Part shown: positions 7,128 through 15,419 of the stretch, one piece after another
How positions within the stretch are numbered: position 1 is the first letter of the stretch
Layout: every line of letters starts with the position of its first letter
NCBI GenBank assembly: GCA_017479935.1
Contig: JAFVBO010000029.1
Location: 40,103 to 104,102, forward strand
DNA from: Lachnospiraceae bacterium
GTDB lineage: Bacteria > Bacillota > Clostridia > Lachnospirales > Lachnospiraceae
DNA length: 64,000 nucleotides
Reading direction: 5' to 3'
The notes under the pieces: model-generated
Told to the model about the DNA's origin: nothing
Seen by the model: the letters and a program-made list of their open reading frames with translations, nothing else
The model's database searches: none
Position numbers and translations under genes: made by a program

Positions 7128-8498
7128 GAACTGTGCTTTGCCGGATGCGTAATCTCCCACAATCTGGCCATGCCCCTGCAAAAGGTACTTATACGTGACC
7201 AGTCCTTCCAGCCCGACCGGTCCTCGCGCATGGAGCTTGCTGGTGCTGATCCCCACCTCTGCGCCAAAGCCATAGCGGAAGCCATCCGCAAACCGTGTGG
7301 AACAATTCTGATAGACGCCGGCCGAATCGACCATCTGGAAAAAGTACGCCGCCGTCTCCTCATTCTCCGTAATAATGCTGTCCGTGTGGTGCGAACCGAA
7401 CCGATTGATATGATCCACCGCTTCCACGACGCCATCCACCACGCGCACCGACATGACAAGATCCAGATATTCCTTATGGAATTCTTCCAGATCCATCACC
7501 TCGAACGCGCCCCCGGCGGTACTCTCTGTTCCAACTCCGTCCGTTCTCTCATCCGCTGTTGCCACCGTATCGCCTGCGGTCTGCTGTCCGGCGGTATTCT
7601 CATTTTGCGCGTGTTGGCTCAGAAGGCGCATGGCCTCCTCCGTCCCGCGAAGGCGAATTCCTTTTTCCTGGCACATGTCTGCCAGTTTCGGCAGAAACTC
7701 CCCGGCCACAGCCCGATCGATTAACACGGTCTCCACCGAATTGCAGGCCGCCGTGTACTGCATTTTCGCATCCGGAAGAATGCGCATCGCCTTTTCAAAA
7801 TCCGCATCCTTGTCCACATAAATATGGCACACGCCATCCGCATGCCCCATCACCGGGATCTTCGTGTGGTTCATGATATACTGCACAAACGCATTGGAAC
7901 CGCGCGGGATCAGCAGATCGACATCCTTGTCGCACATCAGAAGCTCATCAATCTCGTTGTGCAGCTCCGCCTGCTTTAAGCATCCCTCCGGCATTCCTGC
8001 CTTGATGGCACTATCCCGAATAATCCGAAACAGCATCCGGTTGGTACGGGCCGTCTCTTTACCACCCTTTAAGATCGCACAGTTTCCACTCTTTAAGCAA
8101 AGGCAGGAGATCTGAACCAACGCATCCGGCCTGGCCTCAAAGATCACCCCGATCACCCCAATGGGGCAACTGATCCGGGTCAATACCAGCCCCTCATCCA
8201 GCTCTCGCTTCATCTGCACTTTTCCGAGCGGATCCGGAAGGCTGATCAGCTGGTTGATGCCCGCCAGGCCATCCCGCAGCTTTTCCTCGGTATATTTGAG
8301 TCGCTTGATGACAGCGGGGGCCACCCCGTTTTCCGTCGCTTCCCGCACATCCTCTTCATTCGCCGCAAAGATTTCATGCTTCTTCTCTTCCAGGCCCTTC
8401 GCAATTTCCCGCAAGGCCGCGTTTCGTTCTTCCAGCGTGGTTGCCGCCAGTTTCGGCGCATCCAGTTTCATGCGGCGTGCTTCTTCGCGAATGTTCAT
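7107..8498 (-). CDS. proA: Gamma-glutamyl phosphate reductase with linker insertion
   Basis: Reduces gamma-glutamyl phosphate to glutamate-5-semialdehyde with NADPH in proline synthesis. An aldehyde-dehydrogenase fold with the catalytic Cys in QYTAACNSVE, and the family tail HARGPVGLEGLVTYKY, identify it. At 463 residues it is about 40 longer than usual. The excess is a Gly/Thr/Ala/Glu-rich stretch (about residues 290-325, with QQTAGDT and ESTAGG) inserted before the EYLDLVMSV segment. It looks like a flexible surface loop and the catalytic blocks remain intact. The ATG has AGGAGGG eight bases upstream. A promoter lies at 8644-8672. proB is not adjacent. Confidence 0.95.
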   Translation of the reverse strand: MNIREEARRMKLDAPKLAATTLEERNAALREIAKGLEEKKHEIFAANEEDVREATENGVAPAVIKRLKYTEEKLRDGLAGINQLISLPDPLGKVQMKRELDEGLVLTRISCPIGVIGVIFEARPDALVQISCLCLKSGNCAILKGGKETARTNRMLFRIIRDSAIKAGMPEGCLKQAELHNEIDELLMCDKDVDLLIPRGSNAFVQYIMNHTKIPVMGHADGVCHIYVDKDADFEKAMRILPDAKMQYTAACNSVETVLIDRAVAGEFLPKLADMCQEKGIRLRGTEEAMRLLSQHAQNENTAGQQTAGDTVATADERTDGVGTESTAGGAFEVMDLEEFHKEYLDLVMSVRVVDGVVEAVDHINRFGSHHTDSIITENEETAAYFFQMVDSAGVYQNCSTRFADGFRYGFGAEVGISTSKLHARGPVGLEGLVTYKYLLQGHGQIVGDYASGKAQFHFRELC

Positions 8499-8643
8499 GC
8501 TATTGCCCTCCTGTTGCCTGTGGCTGTGTCAACACTTGCCCGCGCATCTTTTCCGCTGCGGGTCTTCCGCGCGATGAGTCTCTCGCGCCGCGGGTTTTAA
8601 CGCTGCCAGGCGTTGACTTCCAAATGTGTGCGCATCAATCTTC

Positions 8644-8672
8644 ATTATATCGTTTCCTTGCCCTTTACGCAA
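8644..8672 (-). promoter_or_regulatory. Sigma-A promoter for proA
   Basis: Minus strand: TTGCGT (8667-8672), 17-base spacer, TATAAT (8644-8649). The predicted leader is about 139 bases and contains CG-rich inverted repeats of unknown role. Confidence 0.7.
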
Positions 8673-8726
8673 GAAGAATGATGAATTCCCGGTAAACTTT
8701 CTCTCTCCTCTTTCCATGCCAATGAC

Positions 8727-9441
8727 CTGGCATGTCATTGCCATAAAAGTTTTTTCAAAGGAGCCGGGGGCAGCGATATATCCGTGATTGTCATGTTGCG
8801 AGGCCTAAAACGTCAGGGAGATTTCCTGCAGATATGGGCTCTTCGCGGAGTACCAATAATGGCAGCGAAACGCGCACATCCGCCGGGGCACATGTCGGAA
8901 CCCCGTCTGATGACGGTGTTCCTCCGATGCCCCTGAAATCGCGGTTTTTGAAATACCGCGATTTCGCGTCAGTGCTGCCTTTCACTGCCATAATTGGTAC
9001 TATCCGCTTGCTCCCACTATCTGCACGGAAATTCTCCGCTGCCGCCTTAGGCCTCCGCTTCCATGACAGCAGCTGGATATATCGCTGCCCCTGGCTTCCT
9101 TGTTGGCTTACATATATTGACCGCGGCAGGGATTGTATTCGATTGCTGATTTGTGGAGGTGCATAAAAAGGCGGAGGAGAATTTCCAGGCAGCTTGATGG
9201 AAGCAAGGGGATTAGTAACACTTATGGCTGCGATGTGCTGCACCTCCGAGAAACCGCGGTATCACAAATACCGCGGTTTCAGGGGCACTCAAGGAACACC
9301 GTCATCAGACGGGGTTCCGAAATGTGCCCCGGCGGATGTGTAGTACATCGCTGCCATTAGGGTTACTCCCCGAAGCTTCCTAAGCTGCCGGAAAACTCCT
9401 CCGCCTTTTATGCTCACTACATAACAGCAATGACATGCCAG
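8727..9441. repeat. 715-base nested palindromic element without genes
   Basis: The segment is bounded by a perfect 15-base inverted repeat CTGGCATGTCATTGC (8727-8741, 9427-9441). Inside, 8858-8945 and 9271-9358 form inverted arms of about 88 bases; 8875-8922 matches its partner with one visible mismatch. Two central hairpins, 8935-8965 (11-base arms) and 9250-9280 (13-base arms), resemble each other. Around each hairpin the flanks are themselves inverted copies of one roughly 150-base unit, so the element looks like two side-by-side palindromes built from four copies in alternating orientation. Reading frames here repeat the same peptide on both strands and are not convincing genes. Confidence 0.85.
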
Positions 9442-9527
9442 TTCATTGCTGCAACGGAATGTGTAAAAGTGCACGAAGTGATACAGGACTTTGACCTTAT
9501 ACTCCATGATTCTGTCCAAATACGCAC

Positions 9528-9556
9528 TTGAAAAAAACCGGTCCCGCCTTTATACT
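9528..9556 (+). promoter_or_regulatory. Sigma-A promoter for KDG kinase
   Basis: TTGAAA (9528-9533), 17-base spacer, TATACT (9551-9556). Predicted leader of about 58 bases includes a small TGTCC/GGACA hairpin. Confidence 0.75.
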
Positions 9557-9620
9557 GACGTCAGAATTAAGATGCTGTCCGAAAGGGACAAAGACGCACA
9601 TATGAAAGGGGCTGAAAAAA

Positions 9621-10706
9621 ATGGAACACCACAATCCGCTTCAATCCTCTGACACGACGGCGCGCGTCATCGCCATCGGCGAGATCATGCTTCGCCTCAC
9701 GCCTCCCAACTATGACAAGATCCGCATGGCGGCCAGTTTCGAGGCCAGTTACGGCGGCAGCGAAGCCAATATCGTGCTGGCGCTTGCCAACCTGGGAGTT
9801 GATTCCACCTTCTTCACCGTTGTTCCCGACAACAGCCTGGGAAAGAGCGCGATCCGCTGGCTGCGCAGCAACGATGTCCACTGCACACCCGTCATTTTAA
9901 GCACGCATGAGCAGACGCCTACACACCGCCTGGGAACCTACTATCTGGAAACCGGCTACGGAATCCGTCCCAGCAAGGTCATCTACGACCGCAAGCACAG
10001 CGCAATTTCAGAGTTTGATTTCAGCGGCATCGATCTGCACGAACTCTTAAAGGACTTCACCTGGCTGCACGTCAGCGGCATCACCCCCGCCTTAAGCGAA
10101 AACTGTGCGGACTTTATTCTCCGCGCGATGCAGACCGCCAAGGAACTGGGGCTCACGGTCAGCTTTGACGGCAACTTCCGCAGCAAGCTCTGGACCTGGG
10201 AGCAGGCGCGGGATTACTGCACGAAGTGCCTTCCCTATGTGGATGTTCTGCTCGGCATCGAGCCTTACCATCTGTGGAAGGATGAAAACGATCATTCGAA
10301 GGGCGACTGGAAGGACGGCGTTCCGCTGCAGCCCAGCTATGAGCAGCAGGATGAAATTTTCCAGCACTTTATCGAGCGCTATCCGAACCTCAAGTGCATT
10401 GCCCGCCATGTCCGTTACGCGCACTCCGGTAGCGAGAACAGCCTGAAGGCCTTCATGTGGTACCAGGATCACACCTTCGAGAGCAAGCTCTTCACCTTCA
10501 ACATCCTGGATCGCGTGGGCGGTGGCGACGCGTTCGCCAGCGGTCTCATCTATGCCATGGTGCACGGCTATAAGCCGATGGATATGGTCAACTTTGCCGT
10601 AGCCAGCAGTGTGATCAAGCACACGATTCATGGCGACGCCAACATCACGGACGATGCCGAAAGCATCCGCAACCTGATGAACATGAACTACGATATCAAG
10701 CGATAA
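9621..10706 (+). CDS. kdgK: 2-dehydro-3-deoxygluconokinase, PfkB family
   Basis: Predicted to phosphorylate 2-keto-3-deoxygluconate with ATP, the step that sends uronate and pectin breakdown products to KDPG aldolase. Evidence is the PfkB fold: the N-terminal substrate block GEIMLRLTPP and YGGSEANIVLALA, and the C-terminal ATP/anion block RVGGGDAFASGL with its catalytic Asp (GGGD where many members have GAGD). Length, 361 residues, fits the KdgK group. The start has AAAGGGG upstream and a consensus promoter at 9528. It is transcribed alone and shares a terminator with convergent tyrS. A KduD-like dehydrogenase and a pectate lyase elsewhere in the window support the assignment. Confidence 0.85.
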   Translation: MEHHNPLQSSDTTARVIAIGEIMLRLTPPNYDKIRMAASFEASYGGSEANIVLALANLGVDSTFFTVVPDNSLGKSAIRWLRSNDVHCTPVILSTHEQTPTHRLGTYYLETGYGIRPSKVIYDRKHSAISEFDFSGIDLHELLKDFTWLHVSGITPALSENCADFILRAMQTAKELGLTVSFDGNFRSKLWTWEQARDYCTKCLPYVDVLLGIEPYHLWKDENDHSKGDWKDGVPLQPSYEQQDEIFQHFIERYPNLKCIARHVRYAHSGSENSLKAFMWYQDHTFESKLFTFNILDRVGGGDAFASGLIYAMVHGYKPMDMVNFAVASSVIKHTIHGDANITDDAESIRNLMNMNYDIKR

Positions 10707-10709
10707 AAA

Positions 10710-10759
10710 ATTCAGTGCGACATACGCCGCAGGCGGATCGCCTGGGACCCGTGCTGAAT
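10710..10759. repeat. ATTCAGCAC-type palindromic repeat, single copy
   Basis: Begins ATTCAG directly after the kdgK stop and ends GTGCTGAAT, with a GCCTGGGACC block before the right end. It shares these blocks with the 2.1-2.4 kb cluster, in opposite orientation. Confidence 0.6.
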
Positions 10760-10772
10760 CGGTAACAAACTT

Positions 10773-10809
10773 AAAAAAGGCTGGCCCGTTTTCACGAGCC
10801 AGCCTTTTT
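10773..10809. terminator. Bidirectional terminator between kdgK and tyrS
   Basis: Hairpin GGCTGGC/GCCAGCC extended by A and T runs on both sides (AAAAA left, TTTTT right). It can terminate the convergent kdgK and tyrS transcripts. Confidence 0.85.
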
Positions 10810-10815
10810 ATTTTA

Positions 10816-12039
10816 CTATGCAAGCACAGCCTTATGGTATACCTTCTTACCCTTACGGATCTTGACGCCGTTTGCCAGCGCGTCCTTGCTGACCGCATAA
10901 TCGATGCTCGGCACTACCTCACCGTCCACGGTCACGCCGCCCTGCTGCACAAGACGTCTCGCCTCACTTCTGGTGGGAGCCAGCTTGCAGGCCATCATCA
11001 GATCCATGATCGGCATGCCGCCTTCGGGAACATCCGCCGCGGCAATCTCAGTGGTGGGCATGTTCGCGTCATCTCCGCCGCCGCCAAAGAGCGCCAAGGA
11101 CGCCTGCTTTGCCTTGTCGGCTTCCTCGTTGCCATGTACCAGCGCCGTCAACTCATAAGCTAAGATATCTTTCTTCTCGTTGATGCGGCTGTCATCCCAC
11201 TTCTCCATCGCGTCGATTTCTTCCAGTGGAACGAAGGTCAGCATACGGATGCACTTCATGACATCTTCGTCGCCGATGTTTCTCCAGTACTGATAGAACT
11301 CGAAGGGGCTCGTCTTATTCGGATCCAGCCACACTGCGCCGCTGGCGGTCTTGCCCATCTTCTTGCCTTCGCTGTTCATTAAGAGGGTGATGGTCATGGC
11401 GTACGCATCATCGCCTTCCTTCTTGCGGATCAGCTCGGTGCCGGCCAGCATGTTGCTCCACTGATCGTTTCCGCCGAACTGCATGTTAACACCGTAGTGT
11501 TTGTGCAGGTACCAGAAGTCGTAGGACTGCATGATCATGTAGTTGAACTCGAAGAAGCTAAGACCTTTCTCCATGCGCTGCTTGTAGCACTCGGCGCGCA
11601 GCATGTTGTTAACGGAGAAATGTACACCAACCTCACGCAGCAGCTGGATGTAGTTGAGGTCCAGCAGCCAGTCGCCGTTGTTGACGCAGATTGCCTTGTC
11701 TTCGCCGAATTCGATAAACCGTTCCATCTGCTTCTTGAAGCAATCGCAGTTATGCTGGATGGTTTCCGGCGTCATCATCTTACGCATGTCCGTGCGGCCG
11801 GAAGGATCGCCGATCATACCGGTGCCGCCGCCTAAAAGAACAACCGGCTTGTTCCCGGCCATCTGCAGGCGCTTCATCAGGCACAGGGCCATGAAATGCC
11901 CAACGTGCAGCGAATCCGCCGTCGGATCGAAGCCAATATAGAATTTGGCGCCGCCGTTGTTGATCAGTTCCCGGATTTCCGCTTCGTCGGTCACCTGCGC
12001 GATCAGGCCTCTTGCCTGAAGTTCTTCATAGATACCCAT
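10816..12039 (-). CDS. tyrS: Tyrosyl-tRNA synthetase
   Basis: Charges tRNA-Tyr with tyrosine using ATP. Class I motifs are present: HIGH-type HVGH in DSLHVGHFMAL and KMSKS-type KMGKT, plus a C-terminal S4 RNA-binding domain (SEARRLVQQGGVTVDG). I place the start at ATG 12039 (407 residues) because AAAGGAGAG precedes it and because a longer frame to 12084 would run into the T-box terminator. A full T-box leader and promoter lie upstream, so expression should rise when uncharged tRNA-Tyr accumulates. Confidence 0.95.
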   Translation of the reverse strand: MGIYEELQARGLIAQVTDEAEIRELINNGGAKFYIGFDPTADSLHVGHFMALCLMKRLQMAGNKPVVLLGGGTGMIGDPSGRTDMRKMMTPETIQHNCDCFKKQMERFIEFGEDKAICVNNGDWLLDLNYIQLLREVGVHFSVNNMLRAECYKQRMEKGLSFFEFNYMIMQSYDFWYLHKHYGVNMQFGGNDQWSNMLAGTELIRKKEGDDAYAMTITLLMNSEGKKMGKTASGAVWLDPNKTSPFEFYQYWRNIGDEDVMKCIRMLTFVPLEEIDAMEKWDDSRINEKKDILAYELTALVHGNEEADKAKQASLALFGGGGDDANMPTTEIAAADVPEGGMPIMDLMMACKLAPTRSEARRLVQQGGVTVDGEVVPSIDYAVSKDALANGVKIRKGKKVYHKAVLA

Positions 12040-12072
12040 TGTCTTGTCTCTCCTTTGATTCTTTCCTGAAAT

Positions 12073-12472
12073 AAAAAAACTCATCCTTCTTTTTATGAAG
12101 GACGAGTCAAACCCCGTGTTACCACCTTACTTTACAGCCGGCTTGCGCCAAATGAGCTGCCTCATCAGGTACAGGAAACAAAAGATCCGATACCCTGGCA
12201 CGATAACGTGTGCCGACCCCGTCGCAGCCTACTTGAAGGAAAATCATTTGAACCGGCTCAGACATTCAAACCCATTTCACCTTTTGCCGTTGTTATCCCT
12301 GTTCAGTGCGAAGCTCGGAAGATGTATTCGCAAAGCAGCCCCCTGTGCGCCTTTCATCAGCCGGCGCCTTTCTGTACATTCCTCTGCCTTCTACTTGTTC
12401 TTCCTAAAAACGCGTTCGTCATATGAATTTGTTACCTTCGCAGCTTTTGAGATTGCAACTGCGAAACGCTTG
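12073..12472 (-). promoter_or_regulatory. Tyrosine T-box leader
   Basis: A leader of about 400 bases precedes tyrS. The conserved T-box AAGGTGGTAACACGGGG is at 12111-12128 (minus strand), followed by a terminator with 11-base arms ACTCGTCCTTC/GAAGGATGAGT and a T run (12073-12107). A probable Tyr specifier UAC lies at 12324-12326 in a GAATACATC context. Uncharged tRNA-Tyr would favour the antiterminator form. Confidence 0.9.
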
Positions 12473-12478
12473 AAATGT

Positions 12479-12507
12479 ATGGTAACTCAAACTTTTTCAG
12501 TTGTCAA
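12479..12507 (-). promoter_or_regulatory. Promoter of the tyrS T-box transcript
   Basis: Minus strand: TTGACA (12502-12507), 17-base spacer, TACCAT (12479-12484), just after the truA stop codon. Confidence 0.75.
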
Positions 12508-12562
12508 GCCCGTAAATGATCCTTTGCTAAAACTGTTGGCAACCGCCGCCACTCCACCGACC

Positions 12563-13306
12563 TCACTCGTAATCAACTTCCATCAGGCACAGCCCCTTCG
12601 CCGGAGCCGTAAAGCCAGCCAGTAACCGACTCTTAGCTTCCAGCAGCTCCTCCATACTCTCTGGCGTGCGAAGGCCAAAGCCCACTTCTAAAAGAGTCCC
12701 GGTGAGGATGCGCACCATGTACTGCAAGAATCCGGTCCCGTGATAGGTCAGATTGAGATATCCGCCCTTCTGCTCGATCCGGATAGAATCCACCCGCCGC
12801 ACGGTAGATTTCTTCATCTTCGGATTGCCGCAGAAGCTGGCAAAATCATGTGTTCCGATCAGGTACTCGGCCGCCTTCCGCATGCGCTCCACATCGGGCT
12901 TCTGCTCAGGGATGTAGACAAAGCGCCTGGTAAAGACCGGCTTCTTATCTCCCACATAGCAGGTGTAGCAATAAGTCTTGCCCAGCGCGTTGTACCGGCT
13001 GTGAAAGCGGTCGGAGCAGGCCCGAAGATCCATCACGCAAATATCTTCCGGCAGATAGTGGTTCAGATACTCCAAAATCTCCGCTTCTGTTTTATCAGTC
13101 TCCAGGTGTACGTTTGCCACCATTCCCTTGGCATGCACGCCTGCGTCCGTTCTTCCGGCCCCGATCACCTCCACGTCCTTCCCCGTCATCTGGGACAGGA
13201 CGCTCTCCAGCTTCCCCTGGATGGTCAGATCCGTATTCGGCTGGTGCTCCCAGCCATAGTAGCGCGAGCCGTCGTAGGCCAGCACCATTTTATAATTCTG
13301 TTTCAT
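12563..13306 (-). CDS. truA: tRNA pseudouridine synthase A
   Basis: Converts uridines 38-40 of the tRNA anticodon arm to pseudouridine. The catalytic Asp lies in the signature GRTDAGVHA (about residues 52-60). The YYGWEHQPN segment near the start and the C-terminal FLQYMVRILTGTL segment also fit TruA. At 247 residues it has family length. The ribosome site is weak. It is monocistronic as far as can be seen, with the tyrS promoter immediately downstream. In Firmicutes truA often follows ecfT genes, but none is present here. Confidence 0.95.
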   Translation of the reverse strand: MKQNYKMVLAYDGSRYYGWEHQPNTDLTIQGKLESVLSQMTGKDVEVIGAGRTDAGVHAKGMVANVHLETDKTEAEILEYLNHYLPEDICVMDLRACSDRFHSRYNALGKTYCYTCYVGDKKPVFTRRFVYIPEQKPDVERMRKAAEYLIGTHDFASFCGNPKMKKSTVRRVDSIRIEQKGGYLNLTYHGTGFLQYMVRILTGTLLEVGFGLRTPESMEELLEAKSRLLAGFTAPAKGLCLMEVDYE

Positions 13307-13490
13307 TGTATGTACTCAACACAGCCGCTTGCACTCCACATTACCGTTGCACTAAGCTCAGCGTTCGTCTTACGACTCCGCTTCACTAAGTGCACGGTAG
13401 GGCACGCACATAAGCGTCAGCCTTCGCTTTTAGCTCGGCTGGCGCTAAGTGCTCCGCTCCAGCGGCGCAAAACAAAAGTTGGCATGCCAA

Positions 13491-13532
13491 GCCACAGGCA
13501 ATTTGGAATGCGTGAAGCGCATTGCCTGTGGC
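13491..13532. repeat. Perfect 12-base inverted repeat
   Basis: GCCACAGGCAAT (13491-13502) and ATTGCCTGTGGC (13521-13532) flank an 18-base loop, in the space between truA and thrH. No T run follows, so it is not a standard terminator. The remaining 180 bases of this gap hold nothing I can identify. Confidence 0.6.
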
Positions 13533-13565
13533 ATTATTACTGCTCAGTTACTGAGTCGTTATGAT

Positions 13566-14168
13566 TCATTTCATCGCTCCGCGGATCGCCGCCAGAAGGT
13601 CAGGGAACTCGTCAAAAGCCTGAAGATCGGGGTTGTCCGCAATAATCTTCTCCGTGCTCTTAAAGAGGAAACCTGCTTTGCTGGCACGGATCATCGCCAG
13701 ATCGTTATAGCTGTCTCCGCAGGCGATCGTGTCAAAGCCGATGGACTGCAGGGCCTTTACAGTGGAAAGTTTAGAATTCTCAATGCGCATCTTAAAGCCG
13801 GTGATTTCTCCGTTCGGAGCCACCTCAAGCGTGTTACAGAACAGGGACGGATACCCCAGCTTCTTCATAAGCGGCATGGCAAACTGCGTAAAGGTATCGC
13901 TTAAGATCAGAACCTGTCCCTCTGCGCGCAGTGCATCCAGAAATTCCTTCGCGCCGGGCAGCGGATCGATCTTCGCGATGGTGTCCTGGATCTCTTTCAG
14001 CCCCAGCCCGTGCTCCTTTAAAATGCCGATTCTCCAGCGCATCAGCTTGTCATAATCCGGTTCATCCCGGGTGGTTCTCCGAAGCTCCGGGATACCGGAT
14101 GCCTCCGAAAATGCGATCCAGATTTCGGGTACCAGCACGCCTTCCATATCCAAGCAGGTAATATACAT
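13566..14168 (-). CDS. thrH: ThrH-type HAD phosphatase (phosphoserine phosphatase/homoserine phosphotransferase)
   Basis: HAD-superfamily enzyme of the ThrH group, known elsewhere to dephosphorylate phosphoserine and to pass phosphate to homoserine. Motif I is the N-terminal LDMEGVLVPE (ThrH proteins carry DxEGVLVPE), motif II is the Ser or Thr region LILSDTF, and motif III/IV is ACGDSYNDLAM. Length, 200 residues, matches. The ATG has AAGGAGGAA upstream. It sits 108 bases downstream of a threonine aldolase on the same strand; both act on serine, glycine or threonine metabolism, so a joint unit is plausible. Confidence 0.88.
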   Translation of the reverse strand: MYITCLDMEGVLVPEIWIAFSEASGIPELRRTTRDEPDYDKLMRWRIGILKEHGLGLKEIQDTIAKIDPLPGAKEFLDALRAEGQVLILSDTFTQFAMPLMKKLGYPSLFCNTLEVAPNGEITGFKMRIENSKLSTVKALQSIGFDTIACGDSYNDLAMIRASKAGFLFKSTEKIIADNPDLQAFDEFPDLLAAIRGAMK

Positions 14169-14276
14169 TAGCTTTCCTCCTTATTAAACAAAGCCAGTGG
14201 GACAAACAGAAAAAGCTCTTCCTGTTCCTTCCTCTACACGAGCGTTTCGCCGCTCGCCTGTGCTATTTCCTGTTGA

Positions 14277-15302
14277 TCACAACAATTCAATCAATTTCTG
14301 TAAGTTTTCCTCGGTCGTCGCCCAGCTCGTGCAGAAGCGGATCACCGTGTGCGTATCGTCATATTTCTCCCAGAAGGAGTACCCCACCTTCTTTCCCAGC
14401 TCTTCCAGCTTCTCGTTTTCCATGATGAGGAACTGCTGATTGGTGGGTGTCTCCAGATAAAAGCGATAGCCCTTTTCCTTCAGGGCCGCCTTCATCCTCT
14501 CGGCCAACTCGATGGCCTTCCCCGCGATTTTGAAGTAAAGCCCGTCGGTAAACAAAGTTTCAAACTGAATGCCAATCAGCCTGCCTTTGGCCAGCAGCGC
14601 CCCGTGCTGTTTGACGCGGGTGACAAAATGCGCGGGCTGATTGTTCTTCGTAAAGACAACGGCTTCGCCGATCAGCGCGCCGACCTTGGTACCGCCAATG
14701 TAAAACACATCCGTCAGCTCGGCGATGAGCGGCAGGGTCACATCCGTCCCCTTCGACATCAGTCCGTACCCTAACCGGGCGCCGTCCAAAAAAAGTGGAA
14801 TACTGTACGAATGGCAGACCTCGGAAATGGCTTCCAGCTCCGCCTTCGTGTACAGCGTTCCGAGCTCCGTGGGATGCGTGATGTAGACCATTCCCGGGAA
14901 GACCATATGCTCGTGATTTCCGTCCGCGTAAAAGGTTGCCAGGAAATCTTTCAGTTCATCCGCCCGCATCTTTCCCTCGTGCTGCGGCAGAGCCATCACC
15001 TTGTGCCCCGTAAACTCGATGGCGCCCGCCTCGTGGACATTGACATGTCCGCTCTCGGCTGCAACCACGCCCTCGTACGGCTGCAGCATCGTATCAATCA
15101 CCAGCTGATTGGTTTGCGTTCCCCCGGCCACAAACGTCACCTGCGCCGTCTTGCATCCGCAGGCTTCCCGGATTTTCTCCTTCGCGGACCGGGTAAACGG
15201 GTCCTCCCCATAGCCGGACACCTGAACCAGATTGGTTTCCGCCAGCCTTTTTAAAATTGCCTCATGGCAGCCTTCTGTATAATCGCTCTCAAATGTAAAC
15301 AT
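14277..15302 (-). CDS. ltaE: Low-specificity L-threonine aldolase
   Basis: PLP enzyme that splits threonine or allo-threonine into glycine and acetaldehyde. Fold type I features: substrate and PLP segments AGGTQTNQ and ESGHVNVHEAGAIE, LDGARLGYGL with the PLP-contacting Asp, and the Schiff-base Lys in FYIGGTKVGAL. I start at ATG 15302 (341 residues), preceded by GGAAAGG; an upstream extension of 34 codons would cover the promoter and lacks family similarity. Promoter at 15361-15389. ThrH follows on the same strand. Confidence 0.9.
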   Translation of the reverse strand: MFTFESDYTEGCHEAILKRLAETNLVQVSGYGEDPFTRSAKEKIREACGCKTAQVTFVAGGTQTNQLVIDTMLQPYEGVVAAESGHVNVHEAGAIEFTGHKVMALPQHEGKMRADELKDFLATFYADGNHEHMVFPGMVYITHPTELGTLYTKAELEAISEVCHSYSIPLFLDGARLGYGLMSKGTDVTLPLIAELTDVFYIGGTKVGALIGEAVVFTKNNQPAHFVTRVKQHGALLAKGRLIGIQFETLFTDGLYFKIAGKAIELAERMKAALKEKGYRFYLETPTNQQFLIMENEKLEELGKKVGYSFWEKYDDTHTVIRFCTSWATTEENLQKLIELL

Positions 15303-15360
15303 TTCTTGCCTTTCCAACGGTTTCCCTGTCATTTTCGCAGGTATTCCTGCATTAAACTTT

Positions 15361-15389
15361 ATCATACTAAAAAAGCAGGCAAAGTACAA
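15361..15389 (-). promoter_or_regulatory. Sigma-A promoter for threonine aldolase
   Basis: Minus strand: TTGTAC (15384-15389), 17-base spacer, TATGAT (15361-15366). It sits about 50 bases before the chosen start. Confidence 0.7.
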
Positions 15390-15419
15390 GCCTTTTTGCA
15401 CCATGCCTGCCGAAAGTCC

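Noticed and set aside
8791..9519. Several open frames on both strands inside the 715-base element
   Set aside because: The same peptide pieces appear from opposite strands because the DNA is palindromic; no ribosome sites or family similarity.
12240..12280. tRNA-like piece with GGTTCAAAT
   Set aside because: It lies inside the tyrosine T-box leader and no acceptor stem can be formed.
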